A stretch of DNA of 64,000 nucleotides from Elymus sibiricus. Its lineage: Eukaryota > Streptophyta > Magnoliopsida > Poales > Poaceae. The position numbers and the translations under genes were made by a program. Location of the stretch: positions 188,910,936-188,974,935 of the forward strand of contig CM077676.1 in assembly GCA_039707655.1 (NCBI GenBank), written 5' to 3'. Below are positions 1 to 10,831 of the stretch, piece by piece (position 1 is the first letter of the stretch; each line of letters begins with the position of its first letter). Below the pieces are notes generated by a model, which saw nothing but the letters and a program-made list of their open reading frames with translations, searched no databases and had not been told where the DNA came from.

Positions 1-1545
1 GACTGGAATGTTCTCAATTCCCTTGAGAGGTGAAGCGTTCAAAGCATTCAGAGCATATATCTGAGCTTCGGCATTCCGGGTAATTCGGGCGGTGTAGTTC
101 ACTATCTCGTCAGAGGGGTGAAGAAGTTGGACGACTTTAGTGGCACAATTGATTGAAGCGATGTGAGCTTTCAACCAATCCATTCCCAAAATGAGGTCTA
201 TCGTTGACGATTTCAAAATGATAGGTGAAACAAGGAATTCGAGTCCTTTGATTTCAACGGTAACATTGTGTGCCATCATGGAGGTGTCGCAATGACCTCC
301 AGGGGTGCGGACAACTACTGGTAGATTCATCTTTTCAAATGCAATGTCATGTTTTAATGCAAATGCTTCTGTCATGAATGAATGCGATGCTCCTGAATCA
401 AATAAAACAGAAGCGGGTACTGAGTTAACGAGAAGGGTACCCATCACAGTATCAGGTTGATCCTGAACTTCTTCAATATCGACGAGGTAAGCCTGTCCAC
501 ATCCATAAGCAGCAGGCCCAGTATTATAGTTGCGGGTCTGGTTGTTGCCACGACCATTGCCACGGCCATTACGAGGAAATGCCAATTGATTCTGATTCTG
601 GCGGCAGTCCTTGGCAAGGTGACCTGGTTTGCGACACTTGAAACACAGACCATCTTCAGGACGAAGAGGAGCAGCACATGGTGGAGTAGCTTGAGCTCTC
701 GGCTGCCTCAATGGTGGAGGAGGCAGACGGGGTGCCACATAGGAAGGCCTTGGCGCAGGGGCAGTTGGACAATACATGCTGTTGGGAATCCAGATTTTAC
801 GCCTTTGTCCTGAGCTCAAAGATGAGCCAATGTCACGGTGGCGCTTCTGTGACTCCTTGTGCTCCATCTGAGCAGTCTCCACCAGAATAGCCTTGTTCAC
901 GAGGGTGGCAAAGTCGGTGAAGTCTTGAGCAGCGAGTGCAAGCTTGAGGTCTGGGCGGAGTCCACTACGGAACTTCTCCTGTCTACGAGCATCAGTCGGA
1001 ATGTCCTCTTCGGCATAGCGGGACAGGTTAAGGAATTCCCGCTGATAAGCTTCTACAGTCTTATTGCCCTGAGTGAGGTTACGAAACTCGGTCTTCTTCC
1101 GGTCCACGATTCTCTGAGGAATGTAACGAGCACGGAAGGCAGTCTGAAACTCGACCCAGGTAATGACTGTCCCCTCACGTAGTGAACGCCTGTGGGTGTA
1201 CCACCATTGAGTAGCGGGGCCCTTCAGGAAGTAGGTCACGAAGGTGACAAGGTTGTCAGGGGCGACATTGGCAGATTTCATCTCGAAGGCGATGTCGCGA
1301 AGCCAGTCATCAGCATCCAGTGGCTGTTCAGAGTTGCGGTAAGTAGTTGGATTGAGACGCACAAACTCTTGCAGAGTTATTGGGCCAGGTTGCTGATTCT
1401 GAGCATTCTGGTGTGGAAACTGAGCCATAATTCCAGTCATGAACTGATGGTTCAGCTCGAATTGCTGCATCATAGCTGCCATATAGTCTGGCGGTGGTGG
1501 CTGCTCGGGAGCACGACCACGACCACGACCACCTGGTCTAACCAT
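1..1545 (-). CDS. RT-A gag-protease, N-terminal 515 codons of a polyprotein (partial)
   Basis: Reading from the ATG at 1545-1543 leftwards, the frame stays open to base 1. The N-terminus is Gly/Arg-rich, then comes a retrotransposon gag domain (capsid-like region with a Q-WW motif near residues 140-145), a Pro-rich linker, and a CCHC zinc knuckle (C-F-K-C-x4-H-x4-C) near residues 320-335. Next is an aspartic protease start with the active-site motif D-S-G-A-S-H-S-F near residue 395, followed by the I-L-G-M-D-W-L flap-side motif typical of Ty3/gypsy proteases. Gag packages the element RNA in cytoplasmic particles and the protease matures the polyprotein. RT, RNase H and integrase would follow to the left of the window. 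No stop or frameshift was seen by eye. Domain positions are approximate. Confidence 0.85.
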   Translation of the reverse strand, partial: MVRPGGRGRGRAPEQPPPPDYMAAMMQQFELNHQFMTGIMAQFPHQNAQNQQPGPITLQEFVRLNPTTYRNSEQPLDADDWLRDIAFEMKSANVAPDNLVTFVTYFLKGPATQWWYTHRRSLREGTVITWVEFQTAFRARYIPQRIVDRKKTEFRNLTQGNKTVEAYQREFLNLSRYAEEDIPTDARRQEKFRSGLRPDLKLALAAQDFTDFATLVNKAILVETAQMEHKESQKRHRDIGSSLSSGQRRKIWIPNSMYCPTAPAPRPSYVAPRLPPPPLRQPRAQATPPCAAPLRPEDGLCFKCRKPGHLAKDCRQNQNQLAFPRNGRGNGRGNNQTRNYNTGPAAYGCGQAYLVDIEEVQDQPDTVMGTLLVNSVPASVLFDSGASHSFMTEAFALKHDIAFEKMNLPVVVRTPGGHCDTSMMAHNVTVEIKGLEFLVSPIILKSSTIDLILGMDWLKAHIASINCATKVVQLLHPSDEIVNYTARITRNAEAQIYALNALNASPLKGIENIPV

Positions 1546-1796
1546 CCTGCTAAAGATTTAACAGGGGGTAGTTTAGTAAAAGCAACTACAAGTGTTTAGA
1601 GACAAACATGATGTAACACGACAACGAATAAGTAGTGCAATAGATACATAACAGTAGTCAATTAAGACATACAGATCCATACACAGAGTCGGTTACATGC
1701 GGACAGCATAAGTTCGCAAATTTAAACAGCTAGACATACTAGGCGGCGCGCAGGCACGCGGTGAGGAATACACAACGGGACATAGCAAAGGCTACA
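1546..1796 (-). other. RT-A spacer between extra ORF and gag
   Basis: About 250 bases between the extra ORF and the gag ATG. I see no open frame of note, no clear splice signals and no repeats. Confidence 0.5.
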
Positions 1797-2564
1797 TCAA
1801 CGTCGGGGAAAACCACTGAAACGAGGTAACTGCAAGTACGGATGATGAGTGTCTAGGGCAGAAAGGTCCTGCTCTCCATGTGCACTCTGATGCAGAACCT
1901 GGTCTCGGACTGGAAGAAGAGGTCCACGTGCAGGCGTGTGACCTCCAACAGCAGGCCAATCGATACCTGCCGGCATCTGAGTCCTGCGCGGGGAAAGGAT
2001 GTACTCTGGATGTATCCCTGCACGAACAGCTGGTAGCAACTGTGTCATAGCATCGTAGAGACGTGCTCGAGTGGCAAACAACTCGACGGCAAGAGCCCGG
2101 GCAGTGCGATCCAGAGCCTGAGTGTACTAAATCAAAACCTGCGGGTCATATCGACGTCGCTCGTAAGGGGCATAGACAGCTGTGTAGTATCCGGTAGCAT
2201 CTCCAGCAGGGGCATGCGGGATGTATCGGAACTCTGAGTCATCCAAGGGACTATGCTCTCCACAGAGACGTGCGACAGCAGAATAGGCAGCATCATGGAC
2301 TGCCATACCAATCGTCACACCGATACCATGAAAGATGTGCAACTCAGTATCGGAGTTGTCTCGCTGATCAAAGATACGAAGATCGGCATGGTACTGCTCC
2401 TGGTTGAACTCGCGGTAATCCTCATAAACCATGTACTCGGGGTACCAGCGGTAGCCCAGTCTGGTCAGGAGGGCGATCAGGACAGCTTGAAAACCAGGCG
2501 CATCACGAGCGTAAGTGCGGAGCACAAGCTGCGTCGCAGGGCGCGGCGGAAACAAGCGATCCAT
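1797..2564 (-). pseudogene. RT-A extra ORF upstream of gag (about 255 codons, one internal stop)
   Basis: An open frame in gag orientation starts at the ATG at 2564-2562 (residues M-D-R-L-F-P-P-R) and ends with a stop at 1797-1799. It is interrupted only by a TAG at 2129-2127 (codon 146), in the same frame on both sides, so a point nonsense mutation is likely. The ATG follows directly after a pyrimidine-rich tract ending in CAG, which looks like a 3' splice acceptor. I do not recognise the protein. Its middle alternates aromatic and charged residues, then has G-x-G-V-T-x-G-M-A-V-H-D-A-A-Y-S-A, a small-residue helix that recalls the last helix of double-stranded-RNA-binding folds; that comparison is speculative. 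The C-terminal half is Ala/Leu/Arg-rich and probably helical. Some plant Ty3/gypsy lineages are known to carry an added ORF before gag. Confidence 0.6.
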
Positions 2565-2944
2565 CTGAAACAGAGGAAATTTAAGAATGTCAAATGACAG
2601 GGTGAGAAGCATATAATAACTTGGAGGAAGAGGTTAAACAGACCAATGGAAAGGAAAATGTGATTATCAGACTAATCAGATCAATGGGAAGGAATAAGTG
2701 CAGATAATCCAGCTCTCCGGGTGGACGTGATTACGAGATCCTAGTGTCGGAGTTAGCAAAATCATTTAACCCGAAACGAAGAGAGTTCAGAGTCCCAGAG
2801 TAAAGAAGAGGAATAAAATATCCTAATACCACCCAATTGGCAACGTGGGCCCGTAAGCCACACAGCACTATTAGTAAAATAGTTTTTCAACGACTAGACT
2901 CAACTTCGACCAAGGAATCGAAAGGGGGCTTCCTACAGGCAGTC

Positions 2945-2957
2945 GGCTCTGATACCA
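2945..2957 (-). other. RT-A primer binding site (tRNA-Met type)
   Basis: On the minus strand this reads TGGTATCAGAGCC, the usual complement of the initiator tRNA-Met 3' end. It lies three bases after the LTR end. It fixes the element orientation as minus and the LTR at 2961-6233 as the 5' LTR. Confidence 0.9.
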
Positions 2958-2960
2958 ACT

Positions 2961-5900
2961 TGTGACGCCCCTGCTCGACCGTGCACTAATCATACACGCA
3001 AATGCACACGATCGAGATCAGAGACTCACGAGAAGATATCACAACACAACTCTAAACTCAAATTTAAACATAAATCTTCATATTACAAACCAGGGGTCAC
3101 GAGGACCCGAATACATAAGTCATACACACAACTAATATCTGGGTACAGACATAGTTAGTCAAGTTTGCCTTAAGAAGGCTAGCACAAACAGCGACATCTG
3201 TAAAAGGCGCAGGCCTCCTGCCTGGGAGCCTCCGAACTACTCCTGGTCGGCTGGCTCAACCCAGTAGTACGTGCCTCCGGGACTCTCCTGGTAGTAAGCA
3301 TCTGCGGTGCCGTCTGGCTCCGGGGCTCCATCGTCTGATCACATCATTCGGGTATGGGGAAAAAAGGAAAGCAGAGCAACCGTGAGTACTCATCCAAAGT
3401 ACTCGCAAGACTGACATCAGAACTATACTAAGTATGCATCGGTATCAAAGAAATGGGGCTATATCTTTGGACTGAATTGCAGAAAGCCAGAATAGAGGGG
3501 GAGAAGCCTAGCCTATCGAAGACTAGCATCTTGAAGCAATCTTGCAGCATCAGAAGAGGATAGAGCAAGATAATATATATCCATCATAGTTTAGCAAAGC
3601 CCTGAGATACTTCCTCGACTACCCTGCGAGAAAGTGATCCCGAGAGCAGTAGTAACATTTTAGTATTGTGACAGTATCTATTAGTAGTTGTAGCAGATTA
3701 AGATACAACTCTGAGCGTCCTGTTACTGTGGACACGGCTATTCGAATAGATAACTTCCCTGCGGGGATGCACTACTGTTACCCAGCACGCTCGATTACAT
3801 CTGGCCGGACACACTTGCTTGGTAATGCCCGGCCTCGGGTAATCGACACAACGCAGTCCTACCTAGGCTCAGCAGAGAGGTCAACACGCCGGTCTAAATC
3901 CTAAGTGTGAAGGGGTCTTGGGTCATCGCCCTTTGCACTCCTTCACGTTGCGTGGCTGGTCGGGGCCCAAGCGCGACACTGAATACACTAGTGACGTAAC
4001 CAGCCCATCCCAACGATCAGCTCGCATCTCTGAGCTGTGACGTCTAAAGAGCTTTCGGCTGATACATACGACGTAGAGGGTCCCATAACCATTATCCCAC
4101 GTGGAGGTAGTGCGTATAGGGCCAACGACCCACTCAGATCAAATACCCGAATCCGATAAGTGTGTTTAGTAACTCACAGAGACGAATAGGGTTCCTGTCG
4201 CTCCAACTTGGTATCACATGACGCGCGGGTGCTCTTGGAGCCGACCTGTCTTTAATGTTATTCTCTCGCGGGCACCCTTGGGCCAGCCCGACTTTAACAG
4301 TTTATGTATTGCAGTAATGTAAACAGTTCCGTGATCCTCACCCAGAGTGATCACGGCCCGATATCAAGCATGGCAAACGGACAAGGGTGAAGGGCCACAG
4401 ATGAAGCATTAACATAGCTAACTAAGCATCATGGGACATCAGGTAGATATAAACAACAGGCGACAAAACCAAGCTATGCATCAGAATAGGAGCTATCGGA
4501 ACAGTAGCAGGGGCAATTCTAATGCAAGCATAAGAGAGAAAGGAATGGGCGATATCTTATGATCAAGGGGGTTTTGATTGCCTGGAAGCTCTGCTGAAGG
4601 GGTCTGGTCATCGCCGACGTCGTCGTACACTGCAGTGTCGTCGGCAGTCTCGGGGGCTATCGGGAGTGAAGGAGGGGGAAGATACAAGAAATACACGGCA
4701 ATAAGGCAACAACGATGCATGACATGCCTAAATGTTATGCAGAGGTGATATATTGCCTATCTAACTGTATTAGATAATTTAGGAATTTATTTGGATTTAT
4801 TTTATTAAAGTTATGCACTATTCATTTATCGAATACGGGCAAAAAGTTCCATGTTCGGTATGTTAGAGGGGTGTGGCAGGTATGTGGACGGCATATTCAG
4901 ATTCTTCATATTTTTCTGATGATTTTCATATATAAATTATTTTCATCCGAGTTACGGTTTATTTTATATGATTTTTCAAAGTTTTGTTGATTTTCTGGAA
5001 TTTATTAATTAATTAATTATTTAATTATTTATTGTAATTCTTTTTTTTCTTTTTTTTTGTTTTAACAGGGGGCTGGGCCCCAATGGTCAGTGGCATAGCC
5101 GAACATGTCCGGGGCTGTGCCTGTCCAGGGCCAGACATGTCCGCGTGGCCACTGGAGTCAACGCGCGCGCGCGCCATAGCAGAGAGGGCCGGTGGCCGGC
5201 GGCGGGCAGCGGCGCGGGGTGCGGGAGGCGGCGGCGGGCTCGTACGGCAGCAGCCGCGGGTGGCGACGAGCGCAGGCGGCCGCGGGCGAGCGCTAGCAGG
5301 GGCACGGCGAGCGGGACAGAGGCACGGGCGAGAGCAGCGGGCGGTGCGCGAGCGGGAGGCGGTGGTTAGCGGCGGCAGCGGCGCCGCGCGGCGAGCGCAG
5401 CAGCAGGAGCAGCAGCAGCAACGCGGGAGTGGCGCACGGGGCGGCCGGGAGCGACGGGCGAGAGCGGGCGGGGCCAGGTGGCGGCGACTGCGGCAGAGGA
5501 GGGCAGAGGCGGACGGTGGCTCACCCCGTTGCAGGGGTTCGGGCGGCGAGGCGCGATGGAGCGGTTCGGGGAGGAGGTCGGGGACGAGCGCCGGCGACGT
5601 GGTGGCGAACGGCATCGGCGACGGGGACGGGCGCCCTGGGCGCGGGCGGGCGTCGGGCTCGAGGGGAAGAAGGGGATCGGGGGAGAAAGGGTTAGGGTTT
5701 GGGGGGTGGCCGGCTTAAGTAGGCCAGGGGGTGGCCGGCTGGGCCGAGGCCCAGTTGGGCCAGGGGGTCTTTTGTTTTATTTATTTTTTTGTTTTCCCTT
5801 TTTAGTTTCTGTTTTCTATTTTCTTTTAGCTCCAATGCAATTTTGTAAAATATGAATCCTGCCCAATTAAATACAATGCAATTTATCCCACTGCCAGAAA

Positions 5901-6233
5901 TTGGTTTGAGCTAAATAGGATTTCATTTGAATTTTAATTAAATATTTTAGGATTAAACATTGCTGTTATGGTTCTGTTTTAGGAAGTTGGAGTCCTTTAA
6001 GTAATTCAATTAATGTTGATTAATTTTATATAATTGCCTCTAGATTACTTGCAATATTATGAAACATTTTAGTTTTCAATTTGAACAACTTTTATTTCAC
6101 TTTATATTTGAATTTCAATTTGAATTGGAATTTGAAATGAGATATGATCCAAATGATGATTAAGCACTGTTAAGCAGGGTGACTTGGCATTATCAAAAGG
6201 TGATTACTGTTGCTAATACATGGGGGTGTTACA
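2961..6233 (-). repeat. RT-A 5' LTR (3273 bp)
   Basis: Starts TGTGACGCCC and ends GTGTTACA on the plus strand, giving TG...CA ends. The left third resembles the LTRs of RT-M and the start of RT-J. A very GC-rich block (about 5070-5760) with long open frames on both strands is probably non-coding leader/promoter DNA: the frames are Arg/Ala/Gly-rich and exist mainly because stops are rare in GC-rich DNA. A T-rich tract lies at 5040-5060 and an AT-rich block at 5770-6200. No gene is supported anywhere in these 3.3 kb. Confidence 0.85.
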
Positions 6234-6941
6234 AAAGATCGCTATCACAAGGGGCAATATAAAGTGACGTTCCTTTACATTAGGAGCTTGCACATCCAAA
6301 AATAAAAAGCACATGACAACCTCTGCTTCCCTCTGGGAAGGGCCTATCTTTTACTTTTATGTATTTACTTTCATGCAAGAGTCAATAGTATTCTCCTCTA
6401 TTCCGTTTTTATTTCTCTCTTGGCAAGCATCATGTGGTGGGGAAAGATCCAGACATATATATCTAGTTGAATGTAGGTGATCATGAGTTATTATTGTTGA
6501 CATTACCCTTGAGGTAAATACATTGGGAGGCGAAATTATAAGCCCCTATCTTTCTATGTGTCTGACTAAAACTTTTGCTCCAGAAGTATGAGTGAGTGTC
6601 AGCAATCATAGAAGACTAAATGATAGTTGAGTATGTGAACTTGCTAAGCAAAGCTCTTACATAGACTCTTTCTGATAATATGATGAATTGCAATTGCTTC
6701 AATGACTGAGATCATAGTTTGTTAGTTTTCAATACGGTTTGTAGTTCATACTTTATCTTGTGGATGAATTGTCACTTGTCATGAGAAGTTTTATGATAAT
6801 GTATTGCTGTTATAATAAAGATCATGATGCCTCCATGTCCGTATTTTTTTTATCGACACCTCTCTCTCCCTAAACATGTGGTCATGATTATCGATTTCGG
6901 TTTTTCGCTTGAGGACAAGCGAGGTCTAAGCTTGGGGGAGT
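6234..6941 (+). other. RT-B 3' untranslated internal region
   Basis: This matches, in reverse orientation, about 41898-42600 at the 3' end of RT-C, so it is the tail of an element of the same family. It ends in the polypurine tract at 6929-6941. No ORF is supported. The rest of RT-B is cut off by RT-A and lies left of the window. Confidence 0.8.
6929..6941 (+). other. RT-B polypurine tract
   Basis: AGCTTGGGGGAGT directly precedes the TGATACGTCC LTR start. It is the usual position of the plus-strand primer, and the same motif precedes the 3' LTR of RT-C. It shows that the following LTR is a 3' LTR. Confidence 0.85.
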
Positions 6942-8462
6942 TGATACGTCCATTTTGCATCATGTTTTCCTACTGTTATTTATTATGTTTTGGGTCATTA
7001 TTTCACTTTATGATACAATTCTTATGTCTTTTCTCTCTTATTTTGCAAGTTTCACATGAAGAGGGAGATTGCCGGCAGCTGGAATTCTGGACCGGAAAGG
7101 GGTGCAACAGAGATAGCTATTCTGCACACCTCCAAATGACCTGAAAATTTACGGAGAATTGTTTTGGAATATATAAAAAATATTCGCTGAAGAAATACCA
7201 GAGGGGGACCCACCAGGAGGCGACAAGCCTGGGGGCGCGCCCTACACCCTGGGCGCGCCCCCCGAGCTTGTGGTGCCCCTGGCAGGCCTCCAGGGCTCAT
7301 CTTCTGCTATATAAGGCAATTTTCCCAAGAAAAAATAAAGAGGAAGACTTTCAGGACGAAGCACCACCGTCTCGAGGCGGAACCTGGGTAGGAGCTATTT
7401 TGCTCTCCGACGGATCGATTCCGCCGGGGAAACTTCCCTCCGGGAGGAGGAAATCGAAGCCATCAACATCACCAACGATCCTCTCATCGTGGGAGGACCA
7501 ATCTTCATCAACATCTTCACCAGCACCATCTCATCTCAAACCCTAGTTCATCTCTTGTATTCAATCTTTGTCTCAAAACCTTAGATTGGTACCTGTGGGT
7601 TGCTAGTAGGGTTGATTACATCTTGTAGTTGATGCTAGTTGGTTTATTTGGTGGAAGATTATATGTTCAGATCCCTAATGCTATTCAATACCCCTCTGAT
7701 CTTGAACATGAACATGATTTGTGAGTAGTTACTTTTGTTCTTGAGGACATGGGAGAAGTCTTGTCATAATTAATCATGTGAATTTGGTATTCGCTCGATA
7801 TTTTGATGATATGTTTGTTGTTGCTTCCTTTAGTGGTGTCGTGTGAACGTCGACTACATGACACTTCACCATCTTTGGGCCTAAGGGAAGGCATTGTGGA
7901 CTAGTAATTAGATGATGGGTTGCTAGAGAGATAGAAGCTTAAACTCTAGTTTATGCGTTATTCCGTAAGGGGCTGATTTGGATCCATAGGTTTCATGCTA
8001 TGGTTAGATTTATCTTAATTCTTCTTTCATAGTTGCGGATGCTTGGGAGAGGGGGTAATCATGAGCGGGAGGCTTGTTCAAGTAAGAACAGCACCCAAGC
8101 ATCGGTCCACCCACATATCAAATTATCAAAGTAGCGAACGCGAATCAAACAAACATGATGAAAGTGACTAGATGAGAATTCCCATGTGTCCTCGAGAACG
8201 CTTTGCTTTATATAAGAGATCGTTCCGGCTTGTCCTTTGCTATAAAAAGGATTGGGCCACCTTGCTGCACTTTGCTACTATTGTTACTTGTTACTTGTTA
8301 TGAATTATCTTGCTATCAAAATTACCTGGTACCGCTACTTTCAGTACTTACAGAGAATACCTTGCTGAAAACCGCTTGTCATTTCCTTCTGCTCCTCGTT
8401 GGGTTTGACACTCTTACTTATCGAAAGGACTACAATTGATCCCCTATACTTGTGGGTCATCA
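6942..8462 (+). repeat. RT-B 3' LTR (1521 bp)
   Basis: Begins TGATACGTCC and ends GTGGGTCATCA, with TGAT/ATCA inverted ends. It is nearly the same length and clearly the same sequence family as the two LTRs of RT-C (1522 and 1499 bp). The likely target duplication is ACCTC at 8463-8467; its partner lies outside the window. The family resembles Triticeae LTRs catalogued under names such as Fatima, but I cannot verify the name. No genes. Confidence 0.88.
7223..7315 (+). promoter_or_regulatory. RT-B LTR promoter module: GC hairpin plus TATA box
   Basis: A GC-rich inverted repeat (arms of about 20 bases starting ACAAGCCTGG and ending GAGCTTGT, 7223-7271) contains two GGCGCGCC-like cores. It is followed 37 bases later by TATATAAG (7308-7315). 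The same arrangement recurs in several other LTRs of the window, so it is probably the core promoter. Transcription start is inferred to lie just downstream. Confidence 0.65.
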
Positions 8463-9053
8463 ACCTCTCAAAATTATTTTCATCTCTGATTTAAGCTTCG
8501 AGCTCTGGCACCTCTGCAAATCTCTGCTTCCCTCTGCGAAGGGCCTATCTATTTACTTTTATGTTATTTTACTTTTATTGTTGAGTCGTCACCTTCTCAT
8601 TTTAAGCACCAGTCCTGAGAGCACTATTGTCATTTTTATGCATTGAGTATAGTTAATGTTGGGTATACCATGACTGGATCTCTTCTACCTTGAATTACAA
8701 TGTTTAGTCACTGCTTGAACTTTGGAGGTGCTCTGCATTTATGTTTTGCGGTCCCAGAAAGGGCTAGCGAGATACCATGTTATCATATTATATCATGATT
8801 GTTTTGACAAATTGTTGGCATCGGAGATATGTTATTATTGCTCGCTAGTTGATTATGCCATTGATATGAGTAAATGTAAATTCTAAGTGTTATCATTTGC
8901 ATGGTTAGTTCATGATCTTTGCTGAAAACTTGGGTGCTATGTAAGCTTATATACGGATACAAGAACAAAAGAGTTCGTATAAGTTTTTCTTTATCACTTT
9001 CAGTTTGTCAACTGAATTGCTTGAGGACAAGCAATGAGTTAAGCTTGGGGAGT
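8463..9053 (+). other. RT-G 3' untranslated internal region and polypurine tract
   Basis: AT-rich non-coding sequence ending in the tract AGCTTGGGGAGT (9042-9053) directly before an LTR start. A short 'tctgcttccctctgcgaagg' motif near the left end also occurs in RT-B and RT-C 3' regions, which indicates a common family origin. RT-B is inserted at its left edge. No ORF is supported. Confidence 0.75.
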
Positions 9054-9311
9054 TGATACGTCTCCATCGTATCTACTTTTCCAAACACTTTTGCTCTTGT
9101 TTTGGACTCTAATTTGCATGATTTGAATGAAACTAACCTGGACTGACGCTGTTTTCAGCAGAACTACCATGGTGTTGTTTTTGTGCAGAAATACAAGTTA
9201 TCGGAATTGTACGGAACTTTTTGGCGATTTTTTATGGAATAAATAAAAAATACTGAAACGAAGATCCACTGGAGGGGGGCCACCAGTTGCCCACAAGGCA
9301 ACAGGGCGCGC
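9054..9311 (+). repeat. RT-G 3' LTR, first part (split by RT-F)
   Basis: Begins TGATACGTCTCC and stops at CGCGC, where RT-F is inserted. It resumes at 27823 with the duplicated CACGC (one transition from CGCGC). Joining the two parts gives a continuous LTR of about 1422 bp. The break falls inside the GC-rich inverted repeat of this LTR. Confidence 0.85.
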
Positions 9312-10831
9312 TGATAACCCACAAGTATAGGGGATCAATTGTAGCTTTTTCGATAAATAAGAGTGTCGAACCCAACGAGGAGCTAAAGGTAGAATTAATA
9401 TTCCCTTCAAGTTCTATCGATCACCGATACAACTCTACGCACGCTTAACGTTCGCTTTACCTAGAACAAGTATGAAACAATTTTGTAGGTGATAGGATAT
9501 GTTTGCAAGAATAAAACTAGAAGTACTTTGCGAGAATAAAACTATGAGTAATTTGCAAGATAATAAAAGTTAGTTGTTTAGTAGAAAGCTTTTGTAACAC
9601 AAGAGAATGATTTGTCCATAGGCAATCGATAACTAGACCGGTAATCATTATTGCAATTTTATATGAGGGAGAGGCATGAGCTAACATACTTTTCGTACTT
9701 GGATCATATGCACTTATGATTGGAACTCTAGCAAGCATCCGCAACTACCAAAGATCATTAAGGTAAAACCCAACCATAGCATTAAGTATCAAGTCCTCTT
9801 TACTCCCATACGCAACAACCCCCTTACTCGGGTATGTGTTTCAGTCACTCACGCCACCCACTATATGAGAATTATGAACGTATTTCAAACCCTACAGCGG
9901 GGATCCCTCACGCTTGCGCGACACGGAGGGCACCATAGGACAGCACCAAAATAAAACATACAACTCAAACCAATCACGATCATCAATCAACCCATAGGAC
10001 AAAAAGAATCTACTCAAACATCATAAGATGGCAACACATCATTGGATAATAATATGTAGCATTAAGCACCATGTTTAAGTAGAGAATTACAGTGGGAAAA
10101 GAGAGGTTACACCACTGCATAGAGGGGGAGAGAGTTGGTGTTGACGGCGGCGAAGTTGTTGGTGTAGATCGCCGTCACGATGATTGCCCCGGCGGCGTTC
10201 CGGCGCCACCGGGAGAGAGGGGGAGAGAGCCCCCTCCTTCTTCTTCTTCCTTGGCCTCCCCCCTAGATCGGAGGAGAGTTTCCCCTCTGGTCCATGGCTG
10301 CCATGGCGGCGGAGGGGCAGGAGCCCCTCCTAGATTGGATCTCTCTCTCTGTTCTCTTCTGTTTCGCATTCCTGTTTTCTAGCCTTTCACCATTTCTTAA
10401 ATTCCCGGAGATCCGTAACTCCGATTGCACTAAAATTTTAACATGATTTTTTTCCGGATTTTAGCTTCCTTGTGGCTGAAGAAGGGCACCAACCGACCTA
10501 CGAGGGCCTCACGACTCACCACGGTGCGCCGGACCCCCCTGGCGCGCCCTGGTGCCTCGTGGGGCCCACGAGCACCGCCTTGCGTTGATTCTTCTTCCAA
10601 AAATTCACATATATTCCTAAATAAATCTCCGTAAATTTTTATCGCGTTTGGACTTCGTTTGATATGGATATTCTGCGAAACAAAAAACATGCAACAAATA
10701 GGAACTGGCACTGGGCATTGGATCAATATGTTAGTCCCAAAAATAATATAAAATGTTGCCAAAAGTATATGAAAGTTGTAGAATATTGGCATGAAACAAT
10801 CAAAAATTATAGATACGACGGAGACGTATCA
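9312..10831 (-). repeat. RT-F 3' LTR
   Basis: Plus-strand view begins TGATAACCCACAAG and ends GAGACGTATCA. It is nearly identical to 26302-27822 by eye, with scattered substitutions. It contains a GC-rich block around 10135-10340 and a GC-rich inverted repeat with GGCGCGCC around 10530-10560. No genes. Confidence 0.88.

Larger units (their letters stand above)
1..6233 (-). mobile_element. RT-A: Ty3/gypsy LTR retrotransposon, 5' half (minus strand)
   Basis: From right to left this holds a 5' LTR (2961-6233), a tRNA-Met-type primer binding site, an extra ORF, and the start of gag-pol leaving the window at base 1. The 3' LTR is outside the window. The element lies in the 3' untranslated end of RT-B: sequence right after the LTR (from 6234) matches the 3' internal region of RT-C, which belongs to the RT-B family. 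The LTR termini (TGTGACGCCC...GTGTTACA) match those of RT-M and RT-J, so the three are related. Gag-protease is open over everything visible, which suggests a fairly young copy. Lineage (chromovirus, Tekay-like) is inferred from RT-M, whose related pol has a chromodomain-like end. Confidence 0.88.

Noticed and set aside
5025..5855. Long open frames on both strands in the GC-rich block of the RT-A LTR
   Set aside because: Arg/Ala/Gly-rich frames overlap on opposite strands with no motifs. They follow from high GC content.
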